Source: a virus
DNA: 42,357 nt
IMG/VR virus record: IMGVR_UViG_3300042868_006267
Coordinates: 1 to 42,357 of that record
Strand: one strand, 5' to 3'
The position numbers and the translations under genes were made by a program. Below the pieces are notes generated by a model. That model did not search any database. It was not told where the DNA came from and was given only the letters and a program-made list of their open reading frames with translations. How positions within the stretch are numbered: position 1 is the stretch's first letter; the number at the start of each line of letters is the position of its first letter. This document shows, piece after piece, positions 21,325-32,610 of the stretch.

Positions 21325-21344
21325 TTATCTATTCTACCCTATTT

Positions 21345-23747
21345 CTAAACCGCAAAGTCTCCTCCGATGCGAGCAACTCTAAAACGAAGTAAGGTGTTGA
21401 AAACTGTAAAAAGTCCGCCAAGCAATATCTTCCCGTCTGACTGAGTAACTATTGAAAAAATAGTGTCACTAGCTCCGGTGCCGGTATTTGTGCTAAATGC
21501 TGTATCTCGTGTCCCATCCGAGTTGAGTCTTACAATGCGGTTTACCGTTGTACCGTTAAAAGTTGTAAAATTCCCGCCAAGCAGTATCTTTCCATCTGAT
21601 TGAACAGCTACCGAGCTAACTGTGGTGTCTGCCCCCGTGCCAGTATTTGCGCTAAATGCTGTATCTACTGTTGCATCTGTATTAAGCCTTACAATGCGGC
21701 GGGCACTTACACCATTAAAACTTGTAAAGTCTCCACCTAACAATATCTTCCCATCTGATTGAACAGCTACTGAGTTGACTGTGTTATTAGCTCCAAAACT
21801 AAACCCAGGCTCAATAACAAACGTTGCGTCTCGTGTTCCATCTGCATTTAGCCTTACAATTCGAGTTGTTGTTGTCCCTTTAAAGCCTGAATAAGATCCG
21901 CCAACTAATATTTTTCCATCTGATTGGATGGCTATTGAGTTAACTGAAGAATTGAACCCTGTTCCAATATTTGTTATAAAAGCAGTGTCTACTGTTCCGT
22001 CTGCATTAAGTCTTGCAATACGGTTTACCGTTGTACCGTTAAAGGTTGTAAAGCTCCCGCCAAAAAGTATTTTTCCGTCTGTTTGAACAGCTATTGAGTT
22101 GACTCTGTTATCTGTCCAACCCCCGGTATTTGCCCTAAAAGCTGTATCCATTGTCCCGTTTGCATTAAGTCTTACAGTCCGGAATGACGATGTACCATTA
22201 AAATCTGTAAAGTCTCCGCCAATCAGTATCTTGTCATCTGACTGAATAGCAATTGAGACGGCGTTGGAATTAAGTGCTGTTCCAATATTTGTCATAAAGT
22301 CGGTATCTAATGTTAGATCCGAGTTAAGTCTGACAATACGACGGGCACTCACGCTATTAAAAAAATAAAAATCTCCAACTAATAAAATTTTGTTATTTGA
22401 TTGAATACCTATATCTCTCACTAGGCCACTAACGGAAGGTATCTCCCCTAATTCTCCATCTGAGCTGAGTTTTACAAAGCCCCTTACTTCTATCTCATCA
22501 AATGTTGAAAAACCTCCACCCAGTAAAATAGTTCCGTCTGGTTGAATAGCGACCCTGCTTGGTGACGTAAGTGGTCCAGTGCCGGTATTTGTAGTAAATG
22601 CTGTATCTAAAGTTCCGTTTGCATTAAGTCTTGCAATGGAGTTTACTGATATACCATTAATACTATTAACAGTCCCGCCGAGCAATATCTTTCCATCTGA
22701 TTGAATAGCCATTAAAGAAATAGTGTTATTTGCCCCAACCCCAATATTTGTCATAAAGTCGGTGTCCCGTGTTCCATCCGAGTTGAGTCTTACAATGCGG
22801 TTTACCGTTGTACCGTTAAAAGTTGTAAAATTCCCGCCAAGCAATATCTTCCCGTCTGACTGAGTAACTATTGAAAAAATAGTGTCACTAGCTCCGGTGC
22901 CGGTATTTGTGCTAAATGCTGTATCTCGTGTCCCATCCGAGTTGAGTCTTACAATGCGGTTTACCGTTGTACCGTTAAAAGTTGTAAAATTCCCGCCAAG
23001 CAGTATCTTTCCATCTGACTGAGTAACTATTGAGTAGACGATGTTATCCATGCCAGTGCCAGTATTTGCGCTAAATGCTGTATCTCGTGTCCCATCCGAG
23101 TTGAGTCTTACAATGCGGTTTACCGTTGTACCGTTAAAAGTTGTAAAATTCCCGCCAAGCAATATCTTCCCGTCTGACTGAGTAACTATTGAAAAAATAG
23201 TGTCACTAGCTCCGGTGCCGGTATTTGTGCTAAATGCTGTATCTCGTGTCCCATCCGAGTTGAGTCTTACAATGCGGTTTACCGTTGTACCGTTAAAAGT
23301 TGTAAAATTCCCGCCAAGCAGTATCTTTCCATCTGATTGAATGTCCCTTGAAAAAATAACATCATTTGCCCCCGTGCCGGTATTTGTGCTAAATGCTGTA
23401 TCTCGTGTCCCATCCGAGTTGAGTCTTACAATGCGGTTTACCGTTGTACCGTTAAAAGTTGTAAAAGTCCCCCCTAAAACTATCTTTCCGTCTGATTGAA
23501 TCGCTATTGAGTTAACTGATCCCACTTGACCCGTTGACGACCCAAGGTTAGTATTGAAATTTGCTGGAAAAAAATTTTCTTCGTTACCCAGTGGAGCATC
23601 TAAAACACCGCCCTGCAAAAACCAATTTTTCCATTTTTCATCTATCTTGGTCCATGCTGACTTAGCTATTCTCCAGCTTCCAGAGACTTTGACATAAGGA
23701 GCTGACATGTTTCTCCATGTCCCAGAAACTTTAGTTTGAGCCCCCAT
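21345..23747 (-). CDS. Delta-60 repeat adhesin-like virion protein
   Basis: This 800-residue protein has an N-terminal segment with two VKVSGSW-type motifs and KWKNWFLQGG (1-50), seen at the start of some phage tail proteins. Fourteen tandem repeats of about 53 residues follow, each with the core IQSDGKILLGGNFTTFNG then RIVRLNSDGTRDTAF. This is the delta-60 repeat, known from secreted bacterial proteins and predicted to form a propeller-like beta fold. Repeats 1-5 and 13 are nearly identical to each other, and 6-12 are more divergent. No signal peptide is present, consistent with a virion component rather than a secreted protein. Role as adhesin is inferred. It abuts the collagen-like gene at 23747 (TAATG). 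Confidence 0.88.
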   Translation of the reverse strand: MGAQTKVSGTWRNMSAPYVKVSGSWRIAKSAWTKIDEKWKNWFLQGGVLDAPLGNEENFFPANFNTNLGSSTGQVGSVNSIAIQSDGKIVLGGTFTTFNGTTVNRIVRLNSDGTRDTAFSTNTGTGANDVIFSRDIQSDGKILLGGNFTTFNGTTVNRIVRLNSDGTRDTAFSTNTGTGASDTIFSIVTQSDGKILLGGNFTTFNGTTVNRIVRLNSDGTRDTAFSANTGTGMDNIVYSIVTQSDGKILLGGNFTTFNGTTVNRIVRLNSDGTRDTAFSTNTGTGASDTIFSIVTQSDGKILLGGNFTTFNGTTVNRIVRLNSDGTRDTDFMTNIGVGANNTISLMAIQSDGKILLGGTVNSINGISVNSIARLNANGTLDTAFTTNTGTGPLTSPSRVAIQPDGTILLGGGFSTFDEIEVRGFVKLSSDGELGEIPSVSGLVRDIGIQSNNKILLVGDFYFFNSVSARRIVRLNSDLTLDTDFMTNIGTALNSNAVSIAIQSDDKILIGGDFTDFNGTSSFRTVRLNANGTMDTAFRANTGGWTDNRVNSIAVQTDGKILFGGSFTTFNGTTVNRIARLNADGTVDTAFITNIGTGFNSSVNSIAIQSDGKILVGGSYSGFKGTTTTRIVRLNADGTRDATFVIEPGFSFGANNTVNSVAVQSDGKILLGGDFTSFNGVSARRIVRLNTDATVDTAFSANTGTGADTTVSSVAVQSDGKILLGGNFTTFNGTTVNRIVRLNSDGTRDTAFSTNTGTGASDTIFSIVTQSDGKILLGGLFTVFNTLLRFRVARIGGDFAV
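21420..23500 (-). repeat. Tandem 159-bp coding repeats of the delta-60 protein
   Basis: The repeat unit is 159 bases. By eye, three copies beginning near 21422, 22840 and 23158 are near-identical over about 150 bases, and other copies share long exact stretches, while copies in the middle (about 21900-22700) have drifted. This is a sign of recent duplication or gene conversion inside the gene, and it makes copy-number variation and assembly collapse likely. Confidence 0.88.
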
Positions 23748-24472
23748 TAGCTATAAACAATCCAAAGATCGCCATTGTTGCCATCTCCAGCAGTTGGGCC
23801 CGTTGTTGAAGCCTGTATGAAGGTACCGTTTTCTCCGGCCGATCCAGTAGCACCAGTAGCGCCAGTTGGACCTGTTGGACCAGTCGGACCTCCTGAAGGG
23901 CCGGTCGGTCCGGTATCGCCTGTTGCACCAGTAGCACCTGTAGAACCTGTTGGTCCAGTTACTGTTGATGCGGCACCCGTTGCACCTGTAGCACCCGTAG
24001 GTCCAGTTGCTCCTGTAGGTCCAGTATCTCCTGCTGCACCAGTCGCACCAGTCGGTCCTGTAGGTCCAGTTGCACCATCAGCTCCCGCAAGTCCACCCTC
24101 AACATAGATATTTGCAATTGCTTCATCTACATATGTTTCTGTAGCCAATCCTTCAATATTTGCAGCAGGCCCAGTTGGGCCTGTCGGACCTTGCGGGCCA
24201 ACATTGTTCTGGCCTGGCTCTATCCAAAAAGAATCGTAGTAAACAAAAGTTTTACCGCTAACAGAGTTAAACCATATATCTCCACTGCTTGGGGATGATG
24301 GGGGAGTTTCAGAGACCGAGTAGGTATTGCCTTTAGTATTTACCCAGGCGGAGCCATCGTGAACATAAACGGCATCTTCGTCTGCCTTAAAAAAGAGATC
24401 GCCAGCAGAACCTACCGACGGGAGAGTATTTCCCGACGGTAGGCCTACAGGGGTTAAAAACTTTTTAGACAT
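23747..24472 (-). CDS. Collagen-like virion fibre protein
   Basis: This 241-residue protein has an N-terminal module ([22 protein letters not shown]) and a second module ([24 protein letters not shown]) that is also in the fibre cut by the left window edge and, more weakly, in the 1431-aa fibre. Gly-X-Y tracts occupy about residues 92-107 and 133-222, with [11 protein letters not shown] as interruption. The C-terminus ([28 protein letters not shown]) is short. The stop overlaps the start of the delta-60 gene by one base, so the two are translationally coupled. Thr in the Y position is a possible O-glycosylation site by analogy with the GPT repeats of Bacillus exosporium BclA. Confidence 0.85.
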   Translation of the reverse strand: MSKKFLTPVGLPSGNTLPSVGSAGDLFFKADEDAVYVHDGSAWVNTKGNTYSVSETPPSSPSSGDIWFNSVSGKTFVYYDSFWIEPGQNNVGPQGPTGPTGPAANIEGLATETYVDEAIANIYVEGGLAGADGATGPTGPTGATGAAGDTGPTGATGPTGATGATGAASTVTGPTGSTGATGATGDTGPTGPSGGPTGPTGPTGATGATGSAGENGTFIQASTTGPTAGDGNNGDLWIVYS

Positions 24473-24499
24473 TACCTATCCTTATGTAGATATAGGTTA

Positions 24500-26590
24500 T
24501 TAGCCTACTATAACAACTTGGTAAGAATCGGCATCAACATCGTCTGCTGCTACCCAACTCAAAGTTGCGGTGTTGGTGTTAGTTCTGTCTACGTCAACTA
24601 TTACTTCGTCAAAGCTGGCGATGTCGTAAACCTGGATTACTACGTTCCTAGTTCCTAGGTTGTGAGTAACTGTCCAAGTAACGGATCCGCTTGTTTCGGT
24701 TAGTAGTGGGTTTGCTGCAGTGTACTTAGTTGTTGCACCAAGGTTTGTGCGAGCATCGGCTGCAGTAGTTGCACCAGTACCACCGTTTGCAATAGCAATG
24801 GTTGTACCGTTCCATGTACCAGTAGCAATTGTTCCTACTGTGGTAATGGATGACTGACCAGCGTAAGTAGACGCAATGTCAATCGCATCAGCAGCTACTG
24901 TAATTCTGTCAGCAGTGCCTACTGCGTTGAAGATGTTACCGTCTAGGGTTAGACCGTCGCCTGCAAGGAATGTTCCAGCACCAGAGAACTGTACCCAGGC
25001 AATGTTGTCAGTGCCTAGAGTTGCTATAACATTTGTCTGTACAAAACCAGCGTTGCCGTATGTGGCACCCTGATCTACGAATACGAAGTCACCTGGATCA
25101 ATTTCGCCAGCACTGTCATAGTCAAGTGCACGAGAAAGAGTAGTTCCGTTAGATACGTAGATACCGTTCTGAGCTGCGTTTGTCTGAGCTCTAACAAGAA
25201 CTCGGTCTCCGCTATTGATGGTTACGCCATCAACAGCTGCAACTCCAGAGCCTAGGTTAACGTTTCCAGTTGTTGCTGCCTTTACAGAAGCGTGGACGTG
25301 TAGCCCTTCAGCTACTGAATCAACGTAGCCCTTGGTTGCTGCATCGGTAGCATCAACAGGAGCACCTAAATTGGTGATTTTGTAGGTGCCAGCACTTAGG
25401 TCAGCGCTAAGAGCAGAACCAGAGCCCAATGTTTTGTTAGTTAGGGTCTGAGTGTCAGTGGTTCCTACTACGTTTCCAGTAACTCCGTGAACGCCACTGG
25501 TGTCGTCTGCGTGATCTGCAAGTTCGAGATCAACGTAGTTCTTAGTAGCTGCATCCTGTGCGCTTGTTGGGTCAGCAAGATCAACAATCTTGTTCTGGTC
25601 TGCATCTACGTTTGCACTTAGTACAGTTCCTGAACCTAGGGTCTTGTTGGTTAGTGTCTGAGAGTCAGTGTCACCGACAACGTTTCCGGTTACTCCGTGA
25701 ACGCCTGACTGAGCTGTGGTGTGGTCATCTAGGTTGTCCTGGACGCCATCTACATAGTCCTTAGTGGCGATCTCATTGCCAGCAACAGCTGAACCAATGT
25801 AGGAATCACCGTCTGCACTAAGGATAATGTCGCCAGTAGTTGCTGTGATGTTAACATCGGCACCTGTAGCTACTGTCTTAAGGTCAAGATTTCCAAAGTT
25901 AGCCTTAACTTCAAACTCGTGAGTTGTTGGCTTAACCGCAATTTCGCCTTCATTAGCAATTGTTACACCGTCTGTGAAGTGCAGTGTGTCAATAATTCTC
26001 TTGTTTGAGAGGTCTTGAGTGTCGGTAGTTCCTACAACAGAGCCAGTTACGCCGTGAACGCCAGAAGATGCTTCAGTGTGATCATCTAAGTTGTCCTGAA
26101 CACCACTTGCAGCACCAGCTGCGTCGTATGCGGATGCGGTTGCATCCAATGCACGCTGGTTGGTGAAGTACCTGTTAGTGGTTCCTTCTGTTAGATCATC
26201 AGTATCTGAGTCAGCAACGCCGTTCTCAGCTGTGATGGTAAGACCGCTACCGTTACCAGTAATGGTGATGTTAGTTAGGGTTGCACCTGTTAGAAGAGCA
26301 GCTGCATCGGTCTTAGCGCGTGCAGTAGTGTAATAAAGATTACTGGAGCCCTCGTCGATGTCGTCTGTGTCAGCAGCAGCAATAGCAGCATTAATTGCTT
26401 CTTCAACGTTGCCACCGGCAGCAAGGGATACCCAGGCGGTGCCGTTCCAGATAGTTAGTTGCTTAGTGTCAGTGTCATAGTAGATCTGACCTTCAACAGG
26501 GCTAGATGGAGCGACGGATAAGTTTTGAATCTTTGCATTTAAAAGCTCATTCTTATTAAGATTGAGCCCAGTTAGAAATTGACGAGCCAT
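24500..26590 (-). CDS. Tail fibre protein
   Basis: This 696-residue fibre starts with a Trp-containing module (GQIYYDTDTKQLTIWNGTAWVSL). It has repeated units with the pattern [34 protein letters not shown] (three or more), then [15 protein letters not shown] followed by a 160-residue domain found twice in the 1431-aa fibre. The C-terminal part contains GNGGTGATTAADARTNLGA-type sequence, a hallmark of phage fibres, and a final domain TWTVTHNLGTRNVVIQVYD that resembles the C-terminus of the small protein at 26609-26926. No collagen tract. Likely structural, in host recognition. Confidence 0.88.
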   Translation of the reverse strand: MARQFLTGLNLNKNELLNAKIQNLSVAPSSPVEGQIYYDTDTKQLTIWNGTAWVSLAAGGNVEEAINAAIAAADTDDIDEGSSNLYYTTARAKTDAAALLTGATLTNITITGNGSGLTITAENGVADSDTDDLTEGTTNRYFTNQRALDATASAYDAAGAASGVQDNLDDHTEASSGVHGVTGSVVGTTDTQDLSNKRIIDTLHFTDGVTIANEGEIAVKPTTHEFEVKANFGNLDLKTVATGADVNITATTGDIILSADGDSYIGSAVAGNEIATKDYVDGVQDNLDDHTTAQSGVHGVTGNVVGDTDSQTLTNKTLGSGTVLSANVDADQNKIVDLADPTSAQDAATKNYVDLELADHADDTSGVHGVTGNVVGTTDTQTLTNKTLGSGSALSADLSAGTYKITNLGAPVDATDAATKGYVDSVAEGLHVHASVKAATTGNVNLGSGVAAVDGVTINSGDRVLVRAQTNAAQNGIYVSNGTTLSRALDYDSAGEIDPGDFVFVDQGATYGNAGFVQTNVIATLGTDNIAWVQFSGAGTFLAGDGLTLDGNIFNAVGTADRITVAADAIDIASTYAGQSSITTVGTIATGTWNGTTIAIANGGTGATTAADARTNLGATTKYTAANPLLTETSGSVTWTVTHNLGTRNVVIQVYDIASFDEVIVDVDRTNTNTATLSWVAADDVDADSYQVVIVG

Positions 26591-26608
26591 TGTTAATGTT
26601 CTTCTTTC

Positions 26609-26926
26609 TTATGAGAGATGAGCTTTTCCAGAGATTGCCGCTGAAAAAGTAATGATTAGTGTTACTTGATTGGTGTGATTGACTGTGCCCTCTACCATTG
26701 AGTTAGCGCTATCGTAAACGGTAACGTTCGGGTAGAAGTTTAGGTTGTGGTTTACTGTCCACTCAGCTGATGCAGCCCCCTGGTTGTGTACGTATGAAAC
26801 TAGATCTATTATTTCGTCAGACTGAAGACCAGAAACTCCTGCTTCACCCTGGGGTCCGGGCGCAGTGACTACTATCTGTCTTATGTTCCTACCAGAGCTA
26901 ACGGTGCTTGGGACATCGCTTGGCAT
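26609..26926 (-). CDS. Small fibre protein with collagen remnant
   Basis: This 105-residue protein begins with a segment ([16 protein letters not shown]) that matches the start of the collagen-like fibre at 1054-2484. Instead of a long collagen tract it goes directly into a C-terminal domain (AEWTVNHNLNFYPNVTVYD) shared with the 696-aa fibre. The first member of the pair, at 26926-27288, has its own paralogue at 2484-2843. The two pairs look like copies of one ancestral unit that differ by gain or loss of the collagen tract. TAATG overlap with the upstream gene. Confidence 0.78.
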   Translation of the reverse strand: MPSDVPSTVSSGRNIRQIVVTAPGPQGEAGVSGLQSDEIIDLVSYVHNQGAASAEWTVNHNLNFYPNVTVYDSANSMVEGTVNHTNQVTLIITFSAAISGKAHLS

Positions 26927-27288
26927 TATCTGGTTACCTCCGGCCTAACTACAAAATTTCCGCGTAATATTTTGTATACGTACAAGTTGCTACTAGGGGC
27001 TACCATCTCTAGGTCGTATAAATACTTACCCTCTGAGATAGTCGCCATAGTCTCATCTGAAACGTACAAATTGATATGGCCGTTACTCTCGCCTAGAGTG
27101 ATTCCGTCATTTTCTGTAGTAAGATTTAAAATCACTTCAGAGCTGTTGGAAGCGAGCCTAACTTTCATTCTGGCTGTATATCCCCGCAGAAGAATGGGCT
27201 TTTTAGCCGGATCTCTCCAAACAATTGTGCGTGCCAGGGTGGAACCTTGGTCAGCTACAATGTTATAAAGACCGGCAGGAGCACTCAT
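26926..27288 (-). CDS. Small virion protein (paralogue of 2484-2843)
   Basis: This 120-residue protein aligns along its length with the 119-aa protein at 2484-2843: VADQGSTLARTIVWRD, YTARMKVRLASNSSEV, LTTENDGITLGE and YLYDLEMVAPSS. It is the first gene of the leftward fibre cluster, read from the divergent gap 27289-27367. An AAAGAG ribosome-binding site is seen six bases before the ATG. It probably has an adaptor or baseplate role like its paralogue; this is inference. Confidence 0.76.
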   Translation of the reverse strand: MSAPAGLYNIVADQGSTLARTIVWRDPAKKPILLRGYTARMKVRLASNSSEVILNLTTENDGITLGESNGHINLYVSDETMATISEGKYLYDLEMVAPSSNLYVYKILRGNFVVRPEVTR

Positions 27289-27367
27289 TTAACTCTTTCG
27301 GCAAGGGTACAGTCTCTATTATTTTACCTCATTTAGAGTTTGCCAATAAGGGCCGTATACTATCTAT
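27289..27367. promoter_or_regulatory. Divergent promoter region
   Basis: This 79-base gap lies between the leftward fibre cluster and the rightward metabolic cluster. For the plus strand, TATACT at 27356-27361 is followed by exactly six bases and the ATG at 27368, and no ribosome-binding site is placed correctly, so transcription would start at the A of ATG (leaderless). For the minus strand a TAAAAT element is at about 27321-27326, with TTGGCA upstream at a non-ideal distance. This gap probably switches between structural and metabolic gene sets. Confidence 0.6.
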
Positions 27368-27595
27368 ATGAGTACAAGCTTAGAAACTATAGAAGTCTCT
27401 GAACTAGAGACTGAAGACGTAAATAGGTTTGCTCATTACGCTGAAAAAGTGTCGGTAACTGAGGGTTATGTCTTAGGCACACCTGTCCTTGCCGTATGCG
27501 GTAAACTTTTTATTCCTTCTAGGGACCCCAAAAAATTTCCTCTTTGCCCGATTTGCAAAAAAATTTCTGAGGCGTTATTCTTTTCTGAAGAGTAA
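27368..27595 (+). CDS. DUF3039-like zinc protein
   Basis: This 75-residue protein has the pattern RFAHYAEK, GTPVLAVCGKLFIPSRDPKKFPLCPICKK. Cys44 together with Cys60-x-x-Cys63 (approximate positions) and His22 are likely zinc ligands. Small proteins of this form are common in actinobacteria and their phages (DUF3039 from memory), with unknown function. It therefore supports an actinobacterial host. The TATACT box six bases before the ATG suggests a leaderless message. It is followed by a 112-base gap with its own promoter, so it may be a separate transcript from the nrd genes. Confidence 0.8.
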   Translation: MSTSLETIEVSELETEDVNRFAHYAEKVSVTEGYVLGTPVLAVCGKLFIPSRDPKKFPLCPICKKISEALFFSEE

Positions 27596-27618
27596 AAATC
27601 AACCTTTGTTTTTTGTTC

Positions 27619-27697
27619 TATACTGGTAACCCAGCCAGTCCTGACGTTGATCTTTAGATTAAAAACGTCAGGATTTCTCATCTCTCCCTTAGGAAGG
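27619..27697 (+). promoter_or_regulatory. nrd operon promoter and leader hairpin
   Basis: A TATACT -10 element at 27619-27624 would start transcription near 27631. The leader then contains a perfect 9-bp inverted repeat, CCTGACGTT at 27640-27648 and AACGTCAGG at 27664-27672, with a 15-base loop. The ribosome-binding site AGGAAGG is at 27691-27697, ten bases before the ATG of nrdH. I see no NrdR-box pair of the usual ACACTATATATAGTGT type. The hairpin may be a protein-binding site or an RNA structure. Confidence 0.55.
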
Positions 27698-27707
27698 TAC
27701 CTAAAAA

Positions 27708-27929
27708 ATGGTAACTGTGTACACTTTGCCGTCGTGCGTTCAATGCGAAAGCACAAAAAAATATTTAGCAAAGATGGACATACCATTTGAGACAGTAGAT
27801 TTGGCAGAAGACGAGGTCGCTATGGATCTTGTTAGAAGTCTTGGATATCAAGCAGCTCCTGTAATTGTTTCTGGAGATAGCCACTGGAGCGGGTTCCGCC
27901 CAGACAAGCTAGACGCCCTAACTAACTGA
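27708..27929 (+). CDS. nrdH: NrdH redoxin
   Basis: This 73-residue glutaredoxin-like protein has the NrdH-type active site Cys-Val-Gln-Cys at residues 10-13. The TAAPVIV-type cis-Pro region reads QAAPVIVSGD, and the C-terminal WSGFRPDK motif is diagnostic of NrdH as opposed to GSH-dependent glutaredoxins. In class Ib systems NrdH gives electrons to NrdE, being itself reduced by thioredoxin reductase. Length is normal (74-80 in bacteria). It begins the nrdHIEF operon and stops six bases before nrdI. The start is set by AGGAAGG ten bases upstream. Confidence 0.95.
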   Translation: MVTVYTLPSCVQCESTKKYLAKMDIPFETVDLAEDEVAMDLVRSLGYQAAPVIVSGDSHWSGFRPDKLDALTN

Positions 27930-28324
27930 GGCATCGTGTTTGACATCGTTTATTTTTCGAACGTGTCTGAAAACACTAAAAGGTTTGTAGAAAAACTTGA
28001 GCTAAACTCCATAAGAGTTCCAATCAAGTGGGATGACAATAACCCCCTAATAGTGACCAAAGACTTTGTTTTAGTCACTCCCTCTTACGGGGGCGGGGCT
28101 GAAGGCAAGACTGTTCCTAGGCCTGTAGTTAAGTTTCTTAACTTAGAGGTAAACAGAAAGTTTTTACGAGGTATTGTAGGAACCGGAAATACCAACTTTG
28201 GCGACCACTACTGTGGGGCAGCTGAAGTTATTGCAGCAAAGACAGGTGTGCCTTTGCTGTATCGAGTAGAAGTTACTGGCACACCGGATGATGTGATTGA
28301 AGTTAAAGAGAGGCTAGACCAACT

Positions 28325-31402
<3,078 letters not shown>

Positions 31403-31403
<1 letters not shown>

Positions 31404-31588
31404 TGCCAACCTATGAATACAAATGTTCAGAAAATCCTGAACACCGATTTACAGAAATACGTGAAATGTCAGAAGAAGCAAGTAGATCAACTTGCGCTGA
31501 ACCAAGCTGCGATGGTAGACTCATACGTATATTCGGAACTCCTTCTATTAGATTTAATGGGACGGGGTTTAACTCAAGTCGAGGTTGA
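31403..31588 (+). CDS. FmdB-like zinc ribbon protein
   Basis: This 61-residue protein begins MPTYEYKC, continues with EHRFTEIREMSEEA and has CAEPSC and RFNGTGFNSSRG, which is the FmdB/CxxC-SSSS putative regulatory family arrangement. The family normally has two CxxC knuckles. Here the first is reduced to Cys8 followed by SENPEH, and the second is a CxxxxC (Cys31, Cys36), so zinc binding may be altered or use His. GTG start overlaps the nrdF stop. In bacteria these proteins are small accessory or regulatory proteins of unclear role. Confidence 0.82.
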
Positions 31589-31603
31589 AAGGTGCGCACT
31601 TAA

Positions 31604-31966
31604 ATGGCAGGTCTTTACCCGACGGAGGGGACTGGAATAGTTCCATGGTTTCTACTTAACACCGATGCTGTGCCGCTTTGTGCTGAAACAGACCCTGATG
31701 CTTTTTTCTCTAAAGACTATTTTGACGATGAAGACAAAAGACCTCGTACATTGTCTTACGAAAACGAGCGTGCTACAAAAGCAATATGCGCTGAGTGCCC
31801 GATGAAACTCGACTGTCTAACATATGCAATTGAAACTGGTCAGCACGGGATCTGGGGAGGCACTACGGAAAACGAGCGCTTAGCTATTCGTAGGGGTAGA
31901 GGTATTAAGCTGCAACGAGCCCTAGGACTAACTCCTACTAAGAGAGTTCAAAACGCGGTAAAATAG
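31604..31966 (+). CDS. whiB: WhiB-family transcriptional regulator
   Basis: This 120-residue protein has the four Fe-S cluster cysteines, Cys26, Cys62, Cys65 and Cys71 (CAECPMKLDC), and the G-[IV]-W-G-G turn at 82-86, followed by a basic C-terminal region. Wbl proteins are restricted to actinobacteria and their phages. They bind a 4Fe-4S cluster and act with the main sigma factor. Phage homologues can alter host gene expression or block superinfection, which is known for a mycobacteriophage protein (WhiBTM4). It may control late or host genes here. ATG at 31604 with AAAGG about 11 bases upstream. Confidence 0.95.
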   Translation: MAGLYPTEGTGIVPWFLLNTDAVPLCAETDPDAFFSKDYFDDEDKRPRTLSYENERATKAICAECPMKLDCLTYAIETGQHGIWGGTTENERLAIRRGRGIKLQRALGLTPTKRVQNAVK

Positions 31967-31971
31967 AAGAG

Positions 31972-32010
31972 CCTGGGAGAGAGGCATTTAACCTATTAAC
32001 TCTACCCAGG
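31972..32010 (+). promoter_or_regulatory. Hairpin overlapping ribosome-binding site
   Basis: CCTGGG (31972-31977) pairs with CCCAGG (32005-32010). The 3' arm overlaps the AGGGAG ribosome-binding site (32008-32013) of the small membrane protein that starts with TTG at 32020. Pairing would hide part of the site, a plausible way to hold back a lysis-type gene. This is inference from two six-base arms. Confidence 0.4.
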
Positions 32011-32019
32011 GAGATACCT

Positions 32020-32280
32020 TTGAATATCCTAAAAACAGTCACTAAGAGGACTATAGCTCTTATCATCCTACGTGTCAGCGGAACCCTTGCTGGTGGTAGC
32101 ATCGCTGGAGTTGAGCTCTGGCAAGCAGCAATGTTGGCAGCCTTTATTGGTGTAATGGACGTTGCTGAATCACTATCCAGATCATACGTAGTTGACGGAG
32201 ATCTAAGTGAAGAAGAGATCCAGCGCGCTTTTGCAAGCTCAGCTGAAGCAGAACTTTCAAGTCAGAGCAAGAAAAAGTAA
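32020..32280 (+). CDS. Small membrane protein, holin-like
   Basis: This 86-residue protein has two hydrophobic segments, about 12-31 (IALIILRVSGTLAGGSIAGV) and 35-54 (WQAAMLAAFIGVMDVAESL), joined by a short turn. A charged C-terminal tail rich in Glu, Ser and Lys ends in KKK. Size and layout resemble small phage holins of the two-helix type, which form membrane lesions to release endolysin, but no lysin is nearby. TTG start at 32020 with GGGAG six bases upstream. A strong terminator follows. Not firmly identified. Confidence 0.55.
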   Translation: MNILKTVTKRTIALIILRVSGTLAGGSIAGVELWQAAMLAAFIGVMDVAESLSRSYVVDGDLSEEEIQRAFASSAEAELSSQSKKK

Positions 32281-32301
32281 AGTAATAGACTAAAAACCTC
32301 T

Positions 32302-32340
32302 AAAAAGAGGGCTACATCAATTTGGTGTGGCCCTCTTTTT
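32302..32340 (+). terminator. Rho-independent terminator
   Basis: A long stem AAAAAGAGGGC (from 32302) pairs with GCCCTCTTTTT (to 32340) around a short loop, ending in a T run. It closes the DUF3039/nrd/whiB/holin-like transcript and is nearly symmetric, so it could act on both strands. Confidence 0.9.
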
Positions 32341-32344
32341 CTGC

Positions 32345-32356
32345 TATGGTGTATAC
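32345..32356 (+). promoter_or_regulatory. -10 element of leaderless promoter
   Basis: TATGGT at 32345-32350 with TGC in front of it (extended -10) and six bases before the ATG at 32357. No ribosome-binding site precedes the ATG. Confidence 0.55.
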
Positions 32357-32599
32357 ATGGATATGAATTTTGAAGACTGGCTAAAGCTAGGTATTGAAAA
32401 TGGTTGGTGTGGTCCAGCTGTCTGCTACACTCACGATGGGCTGCCTACATCAGAACCTGAAGATGCTGAGTTTGAAGAGGGCAATGACCCCTGTCTTCAC
32501 ATCATTAGACTGTATGAAGATGACGACCACAAAGCTGCAATCGAGGCTGCCCACTCTCCTTCAACTTGGAGAGCATCTAACCGCGGTATTGACGTTTAA
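32357..32599 (+). CDS. Small acidic hypothetical protein
   Basis: This 80-residue acidic protein has GWCGPAVCYTHDGLPTSEPED and NDPCLHIIRLYED. Proteins with this pattern (GWCxPxVCxTHDG...DPC) occur in actinobacteriophages, function unknown. Cys18, Cys23 and Cys47 (approximate) with His could hold a metal. The start is placed at 32357, ten codons inside the longest open frame, because the longer version would begin in the terminator stem and the -10 element fits a start at 32357. Confidence 0.75.
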   Translation: MDMNFEDWLKLGIENGWCGPAVCYTHDGLPTSEPEDAEFEEGNDPCLHIIRLYEDDDHKAAIEAAHSPSTWRASNRGIDV

Positions 32600-32610
32600 A
32601 AGGAGATAAA

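Noticed and set aside
23775-24107. Plus-strand frame of VAPVGP repeats
   Set aside because: Antisense of the collagen tract in the 23747-24472 fibre.
32327-32356. Upstream ATG at 32327 for the 80-aa protein
   Set aside because: It would begin inside the terminator stem. The -10 element fits a start at 32357.
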